Shown here piece by piece: positions 1-6,583 of a stretch of 19,682 nt of DNA; position 1 is the stretch's first letter, and every line of letters starts with the position of its first letter. Where the stretch lies: positions 1-19,682 of the forward strand of contig CAJUQP010000023.1 of assembly GCA_910588245.1 (NCBI GenBank), in the 5' to 3' direction. Source of the stretch: an uncultured Muribaculaceae bacterium. GTDB taxonomy: Bacteria; Bacteroidota; Bacteroidia; Bacteroidales; Muribaculaceae. Made by a program: the position numbers and the translations under genes. The notes below the pieces were generated by a model. That model made no database searches. It worked only from the letters and a program-made list of their open reading frames with translations, and was not told where the DNA came from.

Positions 1-19
1 CAGGTTATGAACGGGCGCG

Positions 20-53
20 AAAAGAGGGTGCATCAGAATTTTGATACACCCTC
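20..53 (-). terminator. Intrinsic terminator after the hexuronate transporter gene
   Basis: A 7-bp stem (24-30 with 47-53) continues inward, after one mismatch, into a 4-bp stem (32-35 with 42-45). Read on the minus strand it is followed by four T residues (complement of 20-23). It lies about 55 bp beyond the stop codon of the MFS transporter gene, the right place to end the uxaC-transporter transcript. The T-run is short, so termination may be partial. Confidence 0.65.
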
Positions 54-108
54 ATAGCCTTATGATCTCGCTAATAGATGGAATTGTCGTGTATACGCGT
101 CCTACAGA

Positions 109-1563
109 TTATATCTCTATCTTCTTGTAGCGCGGCACAAGAAGCTTCATCACGCACCATGCGAGCAGGTAGCTGACCGCGCATATGCAGAACACTATCA
201 TATAGCCTGCCGGTTTGCCACTGAATCCGAAGAACGTGAAGGCGTCGCCAAGCGAGGCGGCATGGTCGAAGAGCAATCCCGAGCCCTGGTTGATGAGATA
301 GGAGTCGATACCTCCGGCCATTGTGCCGATACCCACGATGGAAGCCACGGTCGAGGTGGGGAACATATCGCCTATCGTGGAATAGAGGTTGGCGCTCCAA
401 GCCTGGTGCGCGGCTCCGGCAAGGCCGATGATTATGGCCGGCCACCATGCGGAATATACTCCCAAAGGCTGGGCGAAGAGGGCCAGGATCGGCACGAACG
501 CGAAAATCAGCATCGCTCTCATGCGGCCGGCATACGGATTCATCCCCATCCTGTCGACAAATATTTTCGGGAGATAGCCGCCGGCGATCGAAAGCACCGT
601 CACTATCAGGTAGAGCACGAAAATCAGGGCCTGGCCCATCGGTGTATATGTGGCATAGCCGAACTGATCGGAGAAATAGGCGGGAGCCCAGAAAAGGAAG
701 AACCACCACACACCGTCGGTGAATGCCTTGCCTACGATGAAGGCCCAGGTCTGCCTATAGCAGAAACATTTCCAGAATGGTATGGTCTTTGTCTCCTCTT
801 TTACGATCTCCTTTTCCGTCTCATCCTGCTGGATATAGGCGAGCTCAGCCTTGTTGACATGGCGAGACTCGTCAGGACGGGCATACATGAAATTCCAGAA
901 ACCCATCCACACGAAGCCGAGGGCTCCGATGATCACGAAAGCCATCTCCCAGCCGAAAGCCCGCGCGAGCACGGGGATGCAGAGAGGAGCCGCCAGCGCG
1001 CCGACAGAGGCCCCCGAATTGAACACGGCCGTGGCGAACGCCCTGTCTTTCTTCGGGAAATAGAGTGCGGTCACCTTGATGGCCGCGGGGAAGTTGCCCG
1101 ACTCGCCGAGGGCGAGCACAGCCCGGCATCCAAGGAAAAGCCATACGCTTATGGAGGCTATGGAAAGCGCCAGAGCACTTCCGGACTTCACCGCGGTGAG
1201 AGCTTCGACAGAGTCAAGACCCTCTATTTTCATGGTGACCCAGCCACAGCCGGCATGCATCACGGCGGCAAGCGACCATATGAAGATGGCCCAGAGATAA
1301 CCTTTACGGGCACCCAGCCAGTCGATGAAACGGCCTGCGAAAAGGCTCACCCCGGCATAGAAAAGGGAGAAGAAACCGGTGATCCGGCCATAGTCGGCGT
1401 CGCTCCAGTGGAATTCGGGAGCGATGAAATCCTTCCACGTCAGCGAAAGCACCTGACGGTCAAGATAGTTGATCGTCGTGGCGAAAAAGAGAAGGGAGCA
1501 GATCACCCAACGCCAGTTGGTGGCACGGGCGGTTCCGTTGTTGATTGCGTAAGAGTCTGTCAT
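109..1563 (-). CDS. exuT: MFS transporter, probable hexuronate (glucuronate/galacturonate) importer
   Basis: This is a 484-residue major facilitator of the anion:cation symporter type, predicted to take up hexuronates across the inner membrane. Visible marks are NYLDRQVLS in the first membrane helix (residues 32-40), a motif-A-like loop GRFIDWLGARKG (77-88) and GESGNFPA (152-159), typical of ExuT/glucarate-type carriers. About twelve hydrophobic segments can be counted. It is longer than classical ExuT (about 430 residues), partly because of an extra hydrophilic stretch near residues 107-133. The gene starts 15 bp after the stop of uxaC and is almost certainly co-transcribed with it, which supports the substrate assignment. 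A substrate other than glucuronate or galacturonate cannot be excluded from sequence. The gene symbol is by analogy. Confidence 0.88.
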   Translation of the reverse strand: MTDSYAINNGTARATNWRWVICSLLFFATTINYLDRQVLSLTWKDFIAPEFHWSDADYGRITGFFSLFYAGVSLFAGRFIDWLGARKGYLWAIFIWSLAAVMHAGCGWVTMKIEGLDSVEALTAVKSGSALALSIASISVWLFLGCRAVLALGESGNFPAAIKVTALYFPKKDRAFATAVFNSGASVGALAAPLCIPVLARAFGWEMAFVIIGALGFVWMGFWNFMYARPDESRHVNKAELAYIQQDETEKEIVKEETKTIPFWKCFCYRQTWAFIVGKAFTDGVWWFFLFWAPAYFSDQFGYATYTPMGQALIFVLYLIVTVLSIAGGYLPKIFVDRMGMNPYAGRMRAMLIFAFVPILALFAQPLGVYSAWWPAIIIGLAGAAHQAWSANLYSTIGDMFPTSTVASIVGIGTMAGGIDSYLINQGSGLLFDHAASLGDAFTFFGFSGKPAGYMIVFCICAVSYLLAWCVMKLLVPRYKKIEI

Positions 1564-1578
1564 GGCGTCGGCAGCGTT

Positions 1579-2994
1579 TTAGAACTTGAAATAATCCTTG
1601 GCGTTGCCATACGACACTTTCGCTACGATCTCACGGCCGATAAAGTCGATCTCCGATGCCGGGAGCTCACCATTCTCTATCTGCTCGCCGAGCACGTTGC
1701 AAAGTATGCGGCGGAAATACTCATGACGCGGATATGAGAGAAACGACCGGGAATCGGTGAGCATACCCACGAAGCGGCTGAGGAGTCCGAGCACGCTCAA
1801 AGCTCCGAGCTGGCGCTCGATGCCCGACTTCTGGTCGAGGAACCACCAGCCCGAACCGAACTGCATCTTCCCGGCTCCATAGCGGCCATCCTGGAAATTG
1901 CCTATCATGGTTGCCACGAGCTCATTGTCGCGAGGATTGAGGTTGTAGATGATGGTCTTGGCAAGTTTTCCCTCGCGGTCGAGAGTGTCGAAATATTTCG
2001 ACATCTGCTTCGCCACCGTGAAATCACCGATGGAGTCAAAACCTGTGTCAGGCCCGAGTTTCTCATACATCAGCGTGTTGTTGTCGCGCAGGGCTCCATA
2101 GTGGAACTGCTGCGTCCATCCCGCGTCATGATCCATCCTGCCGAATTCAAGAAGCATGGCGCTCTTGAAGCGGGCAATGTCGGCGGAGTCCGGCTTCTTC
2201 CCATCGAGCACGCCACGGAATATCCTGTCGGCCTCCTCCGGTGTGCACTCTTCCGCATAGAAAGCCTCGAGTCCGTGGTCGGAGAGGCGGCAGCCTACGC
2301 TCTCGAAGAAAGCGTGGCGCTTCTTCAGGGCCGCGATAAGGTCGGCATAGCTTCCGATCTCCATGTCGGCAGCCTCACCGAGACGCCGGATATATGCTTT
2401 GTAAGTCTCGGGATTCTCGATCGCCATGGCCTTGTCGGGACGCCATGTGGGAAGCATCTTTATGCCGAACGAGGCATCGTCGCGCACCTTTATGTGATGC
2501 TCGAGCGAGTCGGCGGGATCATCGGTAGTGCAGACTGTCTCCACATTATAATGCTTCATGAGACCACGGGCGGAGAATTCGGGTGTGCGCAGCATCTCGG
2601 AGCACTTGTTGTAGATGCGTTCCGCTGATTCGGGATTCAGTAGGTCGTCAACTCCGAAAGCCGTCTTCAGCTCGAGGTGCGTCCAATGGTAGAGAGGATT
2701 ACACATAGTATAGGGCACAGTCTCGGCCCATTTCTGGAATTTCTCCCGGTCTGTGGTATCCTTGCCGGTGATATAGCGTTCATCGACGCCGTTTGTGCGC
2801 ATAGCGCGCCATTTGTAATGGTCTCCCTCGAGCCATATCTGTCCCAGATTGTCGAAACGGTGGTCGTCGGCGACATAGGAAGGTATCAGATGGCAGTGAT
2901 AGTCGATTATAGGCTGCGTCTCGGCATACTCATGGTAGAGTTGCCGCGCAGCGTCAGATCTCAGTAGGAAATCCTTGTTGATGAATTCGTTCAT
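1579..2994 (-). CDS. uxaC: Glucuronate isomerase (uronate isomerase)
   Basis: UxaC converts D-glucuronate to D-fructuronate and D-galacturonate to D-tagaturonate, the first cytoplasmic step of hexuronate breakdown. The 471-residue length is normal for the family. The amidohydrolase-type metal site is visible as DYHCH (residues 31-35). Other family blocks are HWTHLELKTAFGV (103-115), TTDDPADSLEHH (156-167) and, near the C-terminus, a stretch containing MLTDSRSFLSYPRHEYF. The start codon at 2994 follows an AT-rich leader without a Shine-Dalgarno sequence, as is usual in Bacteroidetes. The MFS transporter follows 15 bp downstream. The later enzymes of the pathway (UxuB/UxuA or UxaB/UxaA) are not in the window. 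Identification is firm; which uronate matters in vivo is not shown. Confidence 0.96.
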   Translation of the reverse strand: MNEFINKDFLLRSDAARQLYHEYAETQPIIDYHCHLIPSYVADDHRFDNLGQIWLEGDHYKWRAMRTNGVDERYITGKDTTDREKFQKWAETVPYTMCNPLYHWTHLELKTAFGVDDLLNPESAERIYNKCSEMLRTPEFSARGLMKHYNVETVCTTDDPADSLEHHIKVRDDASFGIKMLPTWRPDKAMAIENPETYKAYIRRLGEAADMEIGSYADLIAALKKRHAFFESVGCRLSDHGLEAFYAEECTPEEADRIFRGVLDGKKPDSADIARFKSAMLLEFGRMDHDAGWTQQFHYGALRDNNTLMYEKLGPDTGFDSIGDFTVAKQMSKYFDTLDREGKLAKTIIYNLNPRDNELVATMIGNFQDGRYGAGKMQFGSGWWFLDQKSGIERQLGALSVLGLLSRFVGMLTDSRSFLSYPRHEYFRRILCNVLGEQIENGELPASEIDFIGREIVAKVSYGNAKDYFKF

Positions 2995-3096
2995 TTATTG
3001 ATAAATTGGTTTTTCCGGAAGTATTTATGGTCTGCCGAGCCCTTGAAGCGGGCGTCGGAAACTTGATTCGTAACGGGGAGAAAGGGAATGCGTCTG

Positions 3097-3104
3097 CAAA
3101 TATG
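3097..3104 (-). promoter_or_regulatory. Weak candidate -7 element for the uxaC operon
   Basis: On the minus strand this reads CATATTTG, one mismatch from the Bacteroidetes -7 consensus TAnnTTTG. It lies about 100 bp upstream of the uxaC start. I find no TTTG at the expected -33 spacing; the upstream sequence is T-rich instead. The 2995-3216 leader has no other feature I recognise. Confidence 0.25.
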
Positions 3105-3216
3105 GGAAATAAAAAAGAGAAAACCTACCTTTTTCGTCAAAAAAATGGTTGATTATTTATCCTTGGAGCCACGGGTCTACAAAATTCATCGGAATTTGAG
3201 ACAAATTACAACCTAC

Positions 3217-3255
3217 AAAAACGCCGGAGTCTGGCATCATCTGCCACCTCCGGCG
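3217..3255 (-). terminator. Intrinsic terminator after the HAD phosphatase gene
   Basis: An 8-bp GC-rich stem (3222-3229 with 3248-3255) encloses a second 5-bp stem (3232-3236 with 3242-3246). Read on the minus strand it runs directly into five T residues (complement of 3217-3221). It sits 36-74 bp beyond the phosphatase stop codon and would separate that gene from the uxaC operon. Confidence 0.85.
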
Positions 3256-3290
3256 CATTTCGCGGTGTTATATCATCTGTGTATTTTTTA

Positions 3291-4238
3291 TCAGTAGTTG
3301 ATCACCATCTCTGAAGGTTTCGCGTTTGTGGCGTTCTTCTTCACGCCCCATTCTTCGGTGACGTATTCATAGCCTCCGGTCGGCACATCATTGCAATATT
3401 CGATTATGCAGTTGGGATCGGCCTCCCAGTATTCCTTGATCGACTTTCCGCCGGCCACCTTCTCAGGTTTCTTGTCGTCGGGGTTTATCATGAGCTTCAG
3501 ACCTACTGATGTCTCCATCATCTCAAGGTCGCCGCGGGAGTTCCCACCCACGAAGAGGGGATCGGCCTTGATGAAAGTGCGCACCACGTCGGCTTTACCC
3601 TCGTCTTGCGACACGGGGTAGACCAGTTCGTCGGTCACCACTCCCCCTTCGCCAACTCTCGATTTCACGCCCAGGATACGGTCTTCGGGGAGGCCGAGTT
3701 GCTCGGCGCAGAAACGCTGGTAGAGGAGCTCGGGCGATGCCGAGAGAATCCACACCTCAAAACCGAAGTTCTCGAGATTGGCGATGAGCTGCTTCATCTC
3801 GGGATACATCTTGTTCTGGTATTTTTCATGAAACATGTCGTTGCCGAGAGCCTGTACCTCGTCGGCGGTCATCCCTGAGAGGAAACGCACGCGGTTCTGC
3901 ACGAAATCCACTCCTACGTTGTCGCCGTGGAGCAGCGAGTCGACAATCTGCATCTTCTCTTTCGACTTGGCGTCGGTCTTTCCGGCATATGTGCGTTTGG
4001 CGTAGTCATAAAGAGCCTCGTCTGCAAGATAGTAAGGAGCCTGCCCGAATAGGGTGCCGTCGCAGTCGAAGACGGCCACCTTACGCGTCTTCATGGGCAC
4101 TGTCGACTCGAGGAAAGCCTCAATCTTGGCGTTGGTGTTGTCTTGGAAACCCTTGATAGGTTTGTACTCATACGTCTGGGCATCGACGGCGAAAACGACG
4201 GCGAACGCCAGTGCAAAAAGCATGAACAGTTTTTTCAT
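3291..4238 (-). CDS. Exported HAD-superfamily phosphatase
   Basis: This is a 315-residue haloacid-dehalogenase-type phosphohydrolase. A signal peptide (residues 1-20, probable cleavage VDA|Q) suggests a periplasmic location. HAD motif I is VFDCDGT, with nucleophile Asp58 and acid/base Asp60. Motif II is the Ser in WILSASPE, motif III the Lys in DEGKADVV, and motif IV the Asp in GGNSRGDLEMM. An inserted helical cap lies between motifs I and II, as in phosphoserine-phosphatase-like members. The frame is open for 20 codons upstream of the start I chose, but that extension would bury the signal peptide, so I use ATG at 4238. The gene stands alone, with a terminator downstream and a long spacer upstream. 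The substrate is unknown; phosphoserine-like or nucleotide monoesters are only family-level guesses. Confidence 0.88.
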   Translation of the reverse strand: MKKLFMLFALAFAVVFAVDAQTYEYKPIKGFQDNTNAKIEAFLESTVPMKTRKVAVFDCDGTLFGQAPYYLADEALYDYAKRTYAGKTDAKSKEKMQIVDSLLHGDNVGVDFVQNRVRFLSGMTADEVQALGNDMFHEKYQNKMYPEMKQLIANLENFGFEVWILSASPELLYQRFCAEQLGLPEDRILGVKSRVGEGGVVTDELVYPVSQDEGKADVVRTFIKADPLFVGGNSRGDLEMMETSVGLKLMINPDDKKPEKVAGGKSIKEYWEADPNCIIEYCNDVPTGGYEYVTEEWGVKKNATNAKPSEMVINY

Positions 4239-4429
4239 AGTATGGCGCTTTAAAGTTAAAGGAAAAAGAATAAGGATGTGTAGGATGCGATCCCACATCA
4301 GAATAACGCCCCATGCTTAAGAAAGGTTGCGGTACACCGTGATTCAGGATTATCATATAGTATTCCGTAACATATGGTTGATGGTTCGGAGAAGTGTAAA
4401 AGTCATTCATTAGAACACTCTTAACAAAG

Positions 4430-4484
4430 GAAGGGCCATGAAAACTGTCTGCATGTCATAATCAAACAGAATTCATGGCCCTTC
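4430..4484. repeat. 13-bp perfect inverted repeat forming a long hairpin
   Basis: Positions 4430-4442 are the exact reverse complement of 4472-4484. A short further pairing (ctgt with acag) lies inside the 29-bp loop region. Neither side has a T-run, so it is not an obvious intrinsic terminator. It could be the relic of a small mobile element or an RNA hairpin; the sequence does not decide. Confidence 0.7.
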
Positions 4485-4575
4485 ACATTTGTATCTTTAT
4501 CACAGTCGGCCTACCGACAGTGAGAGCCATCCGTGGAAGTGCCGCCTGATCGTTATGACGGCTAACAGCAATATT

Positions 4576-4631
4576 CAATTAGTAATTAGCATTGAGTAAT
4601 TAGTAATTGCATTTTGCATAAAGCATAAAGC
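4576..4631. repeat. Degenerate heptamer array (8 units)
   Basis: Eight consecutive 7-bp units can be cut without gaps: caattag, taattag, cattgag, taattag, taattgc, attttgc, ataaagc, ataaagc. The sequence drifts along the array but the 7-bp register is kept. Confidence 0.75.
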
Positions 4632-4827
4632 ATGGTCTATTATGTGGTTATAATGCTATTATAAGGATTTACAACATCTTATAAAGGACTTGTAATGGAT
4701 TATAAAGCATCGTAAGCGATCGGGATGTTGTTCCGGGGGCATATCCCGGTCGCGGCTAATACTAATTGTCTTGCGCGAGACCTGTATGAAGCGACCTCTT
4801 TCGGAGTGGGTGGAAGCAGCGAAGCTG

Positions 4828-4918
4828 CAATTTTGAATTTGGAATGTTGAATTTTGAATTAGTTGCGGGTTAGGCACTTAACTAATATTCTAATTCGCAA
4901 TTTCTAATTGCTCATTAA
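4828..4918. repeat. Two neighbouring heptamer arrays
   Basis: Units caatttt, gaatttg, gaatgtt, gaatttt, gaattag occupy 4828-4862. After about 28 bp, units taattcg, caatttc, taattgc, tcattaa occupy 4891-4918. The first array nearly matches another at 17669-17703. Confidence 0.7.
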
Positions 4919-5068
4919 AACTTGACTGCCTGTCGTGGGGCATCACTGCCAACAAAAGCTCGGGGCGTGATTGGATATACGCTCTTTGCTTTTGCTTCGG
5001 TCTCGCCGGATGGCTTCCGTCAGGGATTCTTCTTGTACATGCCCCAGGGGACAGCTTTGCCGTGGAAT

Positions 5069-5108
5069 CGAGGCTTGCAGCCTCGACACGGCGGTGCCAT
5101 CCGGCGGT
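5069..5108. repeat. Dispersed hairpin repeat, copy 1
   Basis: A 7-bp stem with a TGC loop (5069-5075, 5079-5085) is followed by a conserved tail gacacggcggtgccatccgg (5085-5104). Positions 5071-5108 match 16771-16808 at 36 of 38 bases. The stem pair 5070-5084 is G-C here and A-T in the other copy. Confidence 0.8.
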
Positions 5109-5194
5109 TAAGCTTTTGCTGACCGTTTGCGATTCTCCTCGCTTTGCTCGGAGCCTACGGCTCTGAGCAGATTTGACTGCGGGGCTGGCCGGAA

Positions 5195-5238
5195 CCGCGG
5201 CATCCGGCCGCGGCACACGAGGCCCGGCAAGGCCGGGC
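5195..5238. repeat. Double-hairpin repeat, copy 1
   Basis: Two hairpins lie in a row: ccgcgg (5195-5200) with ccgcgg (5208-5213), then gcccggc (5222-5228) with gccgggc (5232-5238). A second copy with the same order and the same second stem is at 6058-6101. Confidence 0.75.
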
Positions 5239-5768
5239 TGAGGGAGATTTTCCTCTGACGGGTGTTGCAGAATGTCAATGTTCTCGTAATGGAGGACGCG
5301 CGGGAGGATGCCTGGGAGAGCAGCCTCTCGGGACTCCATGGCGGCATTCGCCTTCGGATCTTTTCGTGCTGTACCGGATCGGGGATGAGACAGTAGCCTT
5401 GCTGTCGCTCTTTGTCAAGGGCAAGTGCTTCTCGTTTGAAGTCTTGGCTTAGTGTTTTAAGCCCTGGCTTCTCGGTTGAAGCTTGGCTCCTTGGCTGGAG
5501 TTTTGGCGGGGCGATGGGTTGAGGTGACGCCGGTGGGGACAAACGGACGCGGCCAACTTGGTAGGATGTTCTGTGCGCCGGGGTACAGTGGTCGCGAGCG
5601 GCCTTAGGCTGCGGGAGCGGGATGCTTCCGGAGGTGCCATATGCTTCCGGGCCATGAGGATCCTTCCGGAGGGGGATCCAGGCTGTACAACAATTTAATA
5701 CCTCAACCCATCGTGTCCTGTCTCGTCGGCGGTCCATCGGTGATGTTCCCTTCAGACGCCGGACTGTG

Positions 5769-5818
5769 TTAGTCATTAGTTTTTTAGTCATTAGTCAATT
5801 AGACATTAGTCACATTAG
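5769..5818. repeat. Heptamer array based on ttagtca
   Basis: Units ttagtca, ttagttt, (one extra t), ttagtca, ttagtca, attagac, attagtc, acattag. Same 7-bp period as the other arrays, but a different sequence. Confidence 0.65.
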
Positions 5819-6057
5819 ATGACAACCAAAAACTAAGGATGCCGACCCTTTTGGGGAGGGCGTCCGGACCGTGGGCGGTGAAGCCGGTGAGGGCTTCGAT
5901 GCCGGGGAAAGACTCTTCTTTCCTGTTTCCGGGGGCAAAGTTAATACGGGATTTGGGGTGGGGATTTTTATTCCGCAACTTTTCCGTCAGTTATTAGTTG
6001 TTTCGTCACCTTCGACAAACCGGCTTCGCAGTTTAGAGTTGAAAAAAGGATACGCGA

Positions 6058-6101
6058 CCACGGCATTCGGCCGCGGCACATTACGCCCGGCAACGCCGGG
6101 C
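6058..6101. repeat. Double-hairpin repeat, copy 2
   Basis: It begins ccacgg/ccgcgg (6058-6063 with 6071-6076, one mismatch). This is followed by gcccggc (6085-6091) paired perfectly with gccgggc (6095-6101). Related to 5195-5238. Confidence 0.75.
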
Positions 6102-6135
6102 ATAAGAAGAGGGGAAAACAAGGAGATGGAGAATT

Positions 6136-6170
6136 CAATTACTATCTGCAAATTCCTAATTACTAACTAA
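6136..6170. repeat. Heptamer array next to the pilus-side terminator
   Basis: Five gapless units: caattac, tatctgc, aaattcc, taattac, taactaa. It ends where the A-run of the terminator begins. Confidence 0.6.
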
Positions 6171-6202
6171 AAAAGCGGCGCACCGGTGTTCGGGTGCGCC
6201 GC
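6169..6202 (-). terminator. Strong intrinsic terminator, likely end of the pilus transcript
   Basis: A perfect 10-bp GC-rich stem (6175-6184 with 6193-6202, 8-nt loop) is followed, on the minus strand, by six T residues (complement of 6169-6174). It is the first clear terminator beyond the last pilus gene, though nearly 400 bp past its stop codon, leaving a long 3' region. It is oriented only for minus-strand transcription. Confidence 0.88.
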
Positions 6203-6335
6203 CGTTAGAATTTAATGCTGTTATAAAATTTACTTACTACTAATAACCGGGCAGAGGCTGTCGTCACGACATCCGCCTGTCCGCGTTTTTCATATATCAC
6301 GAACTTGTGCCACATGAAAAATATCTTTCCCGGGT

Positions 6336-6490
6336 CAATTAGTAATCAGCAATTTATGATTAGCAATTAAAGTTGGCTGATTGCCGGCTGTTTTGACTGC
6401 TAAAACATGCAAACTACTAACTCTTCACTGCTAATTCCTTATTGCTCACTACTAATTCCTCACTACTAATTCCTCATTTCCAATTGCTAT
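6336..6490. repeat. Heptamer arrays in the 3' region of the pilus operon
   Basis: Units caattag, taatcag, caattta, tgattag, caattaa occupy 6336-6370. A 14-bp repeat (2 x 7) built from ctaattc plus ctcacta or similar runs through about 6426-6490. No gene is visible in 6203-6583. Confidence 0.65.
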
Positions 6491-6583
6491 CCCGCATCCC
6501 GGATTGAAACTTCGCATTCAGAATCGAGGGGATGCTGTGTATTTATCATCGATAAATGCAGATAAAACATTTTAGTCTATACA

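Larger units (their letters stand above)
4239..6583. other. 2.3-kb gene-poor spacer rich in repeats
   Basis: I see no convincing gene between the phosphatase and the pilus operon. The stretch holds several period-7 repeat arrays, a 13-bp inverted repeat near 4430, four TTATAA palindromes (4648-4705), three dispersed hairpin repeats (5069, 5195, 6058), a GC-rich block (about 5100-5760) and one strong minus-strand terminator at 6169-6202. Open frames in the GC-rich block (for example minus 5108-5791) are rich in Arg, Pro and Ser, match no family I recognise and overlap one another in different frames. They are probably not genes. Degraded sequence or an unrecognised structured RNA are both possible. 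Confidence 0.6.

Noticed and set aside
262..1737. A 491-codon open frame on the plus strand
   Set aside because: It is antisense to the MFS transporter and the end of uxaC, both clearly real. Its product shows no domain and has the composition of a mirrored GC-biased gene.
4168..4410. An 80-codon minus-strand frame overlapping the phosphatase start
   Set aside because: It overlaps the signal-peptide region of the phosphatase in another frame and has no coding features.
5108..5791. A 227-codon minus-strand frame and the overlapping 4890-5339 frame
   Set aside because: Both are low-complexity Arg/Pro/Ser-rich, conflict with each other, run through dispersed hairpin and heptamer repeats, and show no domain. 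Not called as genes.
5936..5943. A minus-strand TAACTTTG that would read toward the GC-rich block
   Set aside because: It matches the -7 consensus exactly, but no TTTG lies at the -33 distance and no convincing gene follows, so I did not list it as a promoter.
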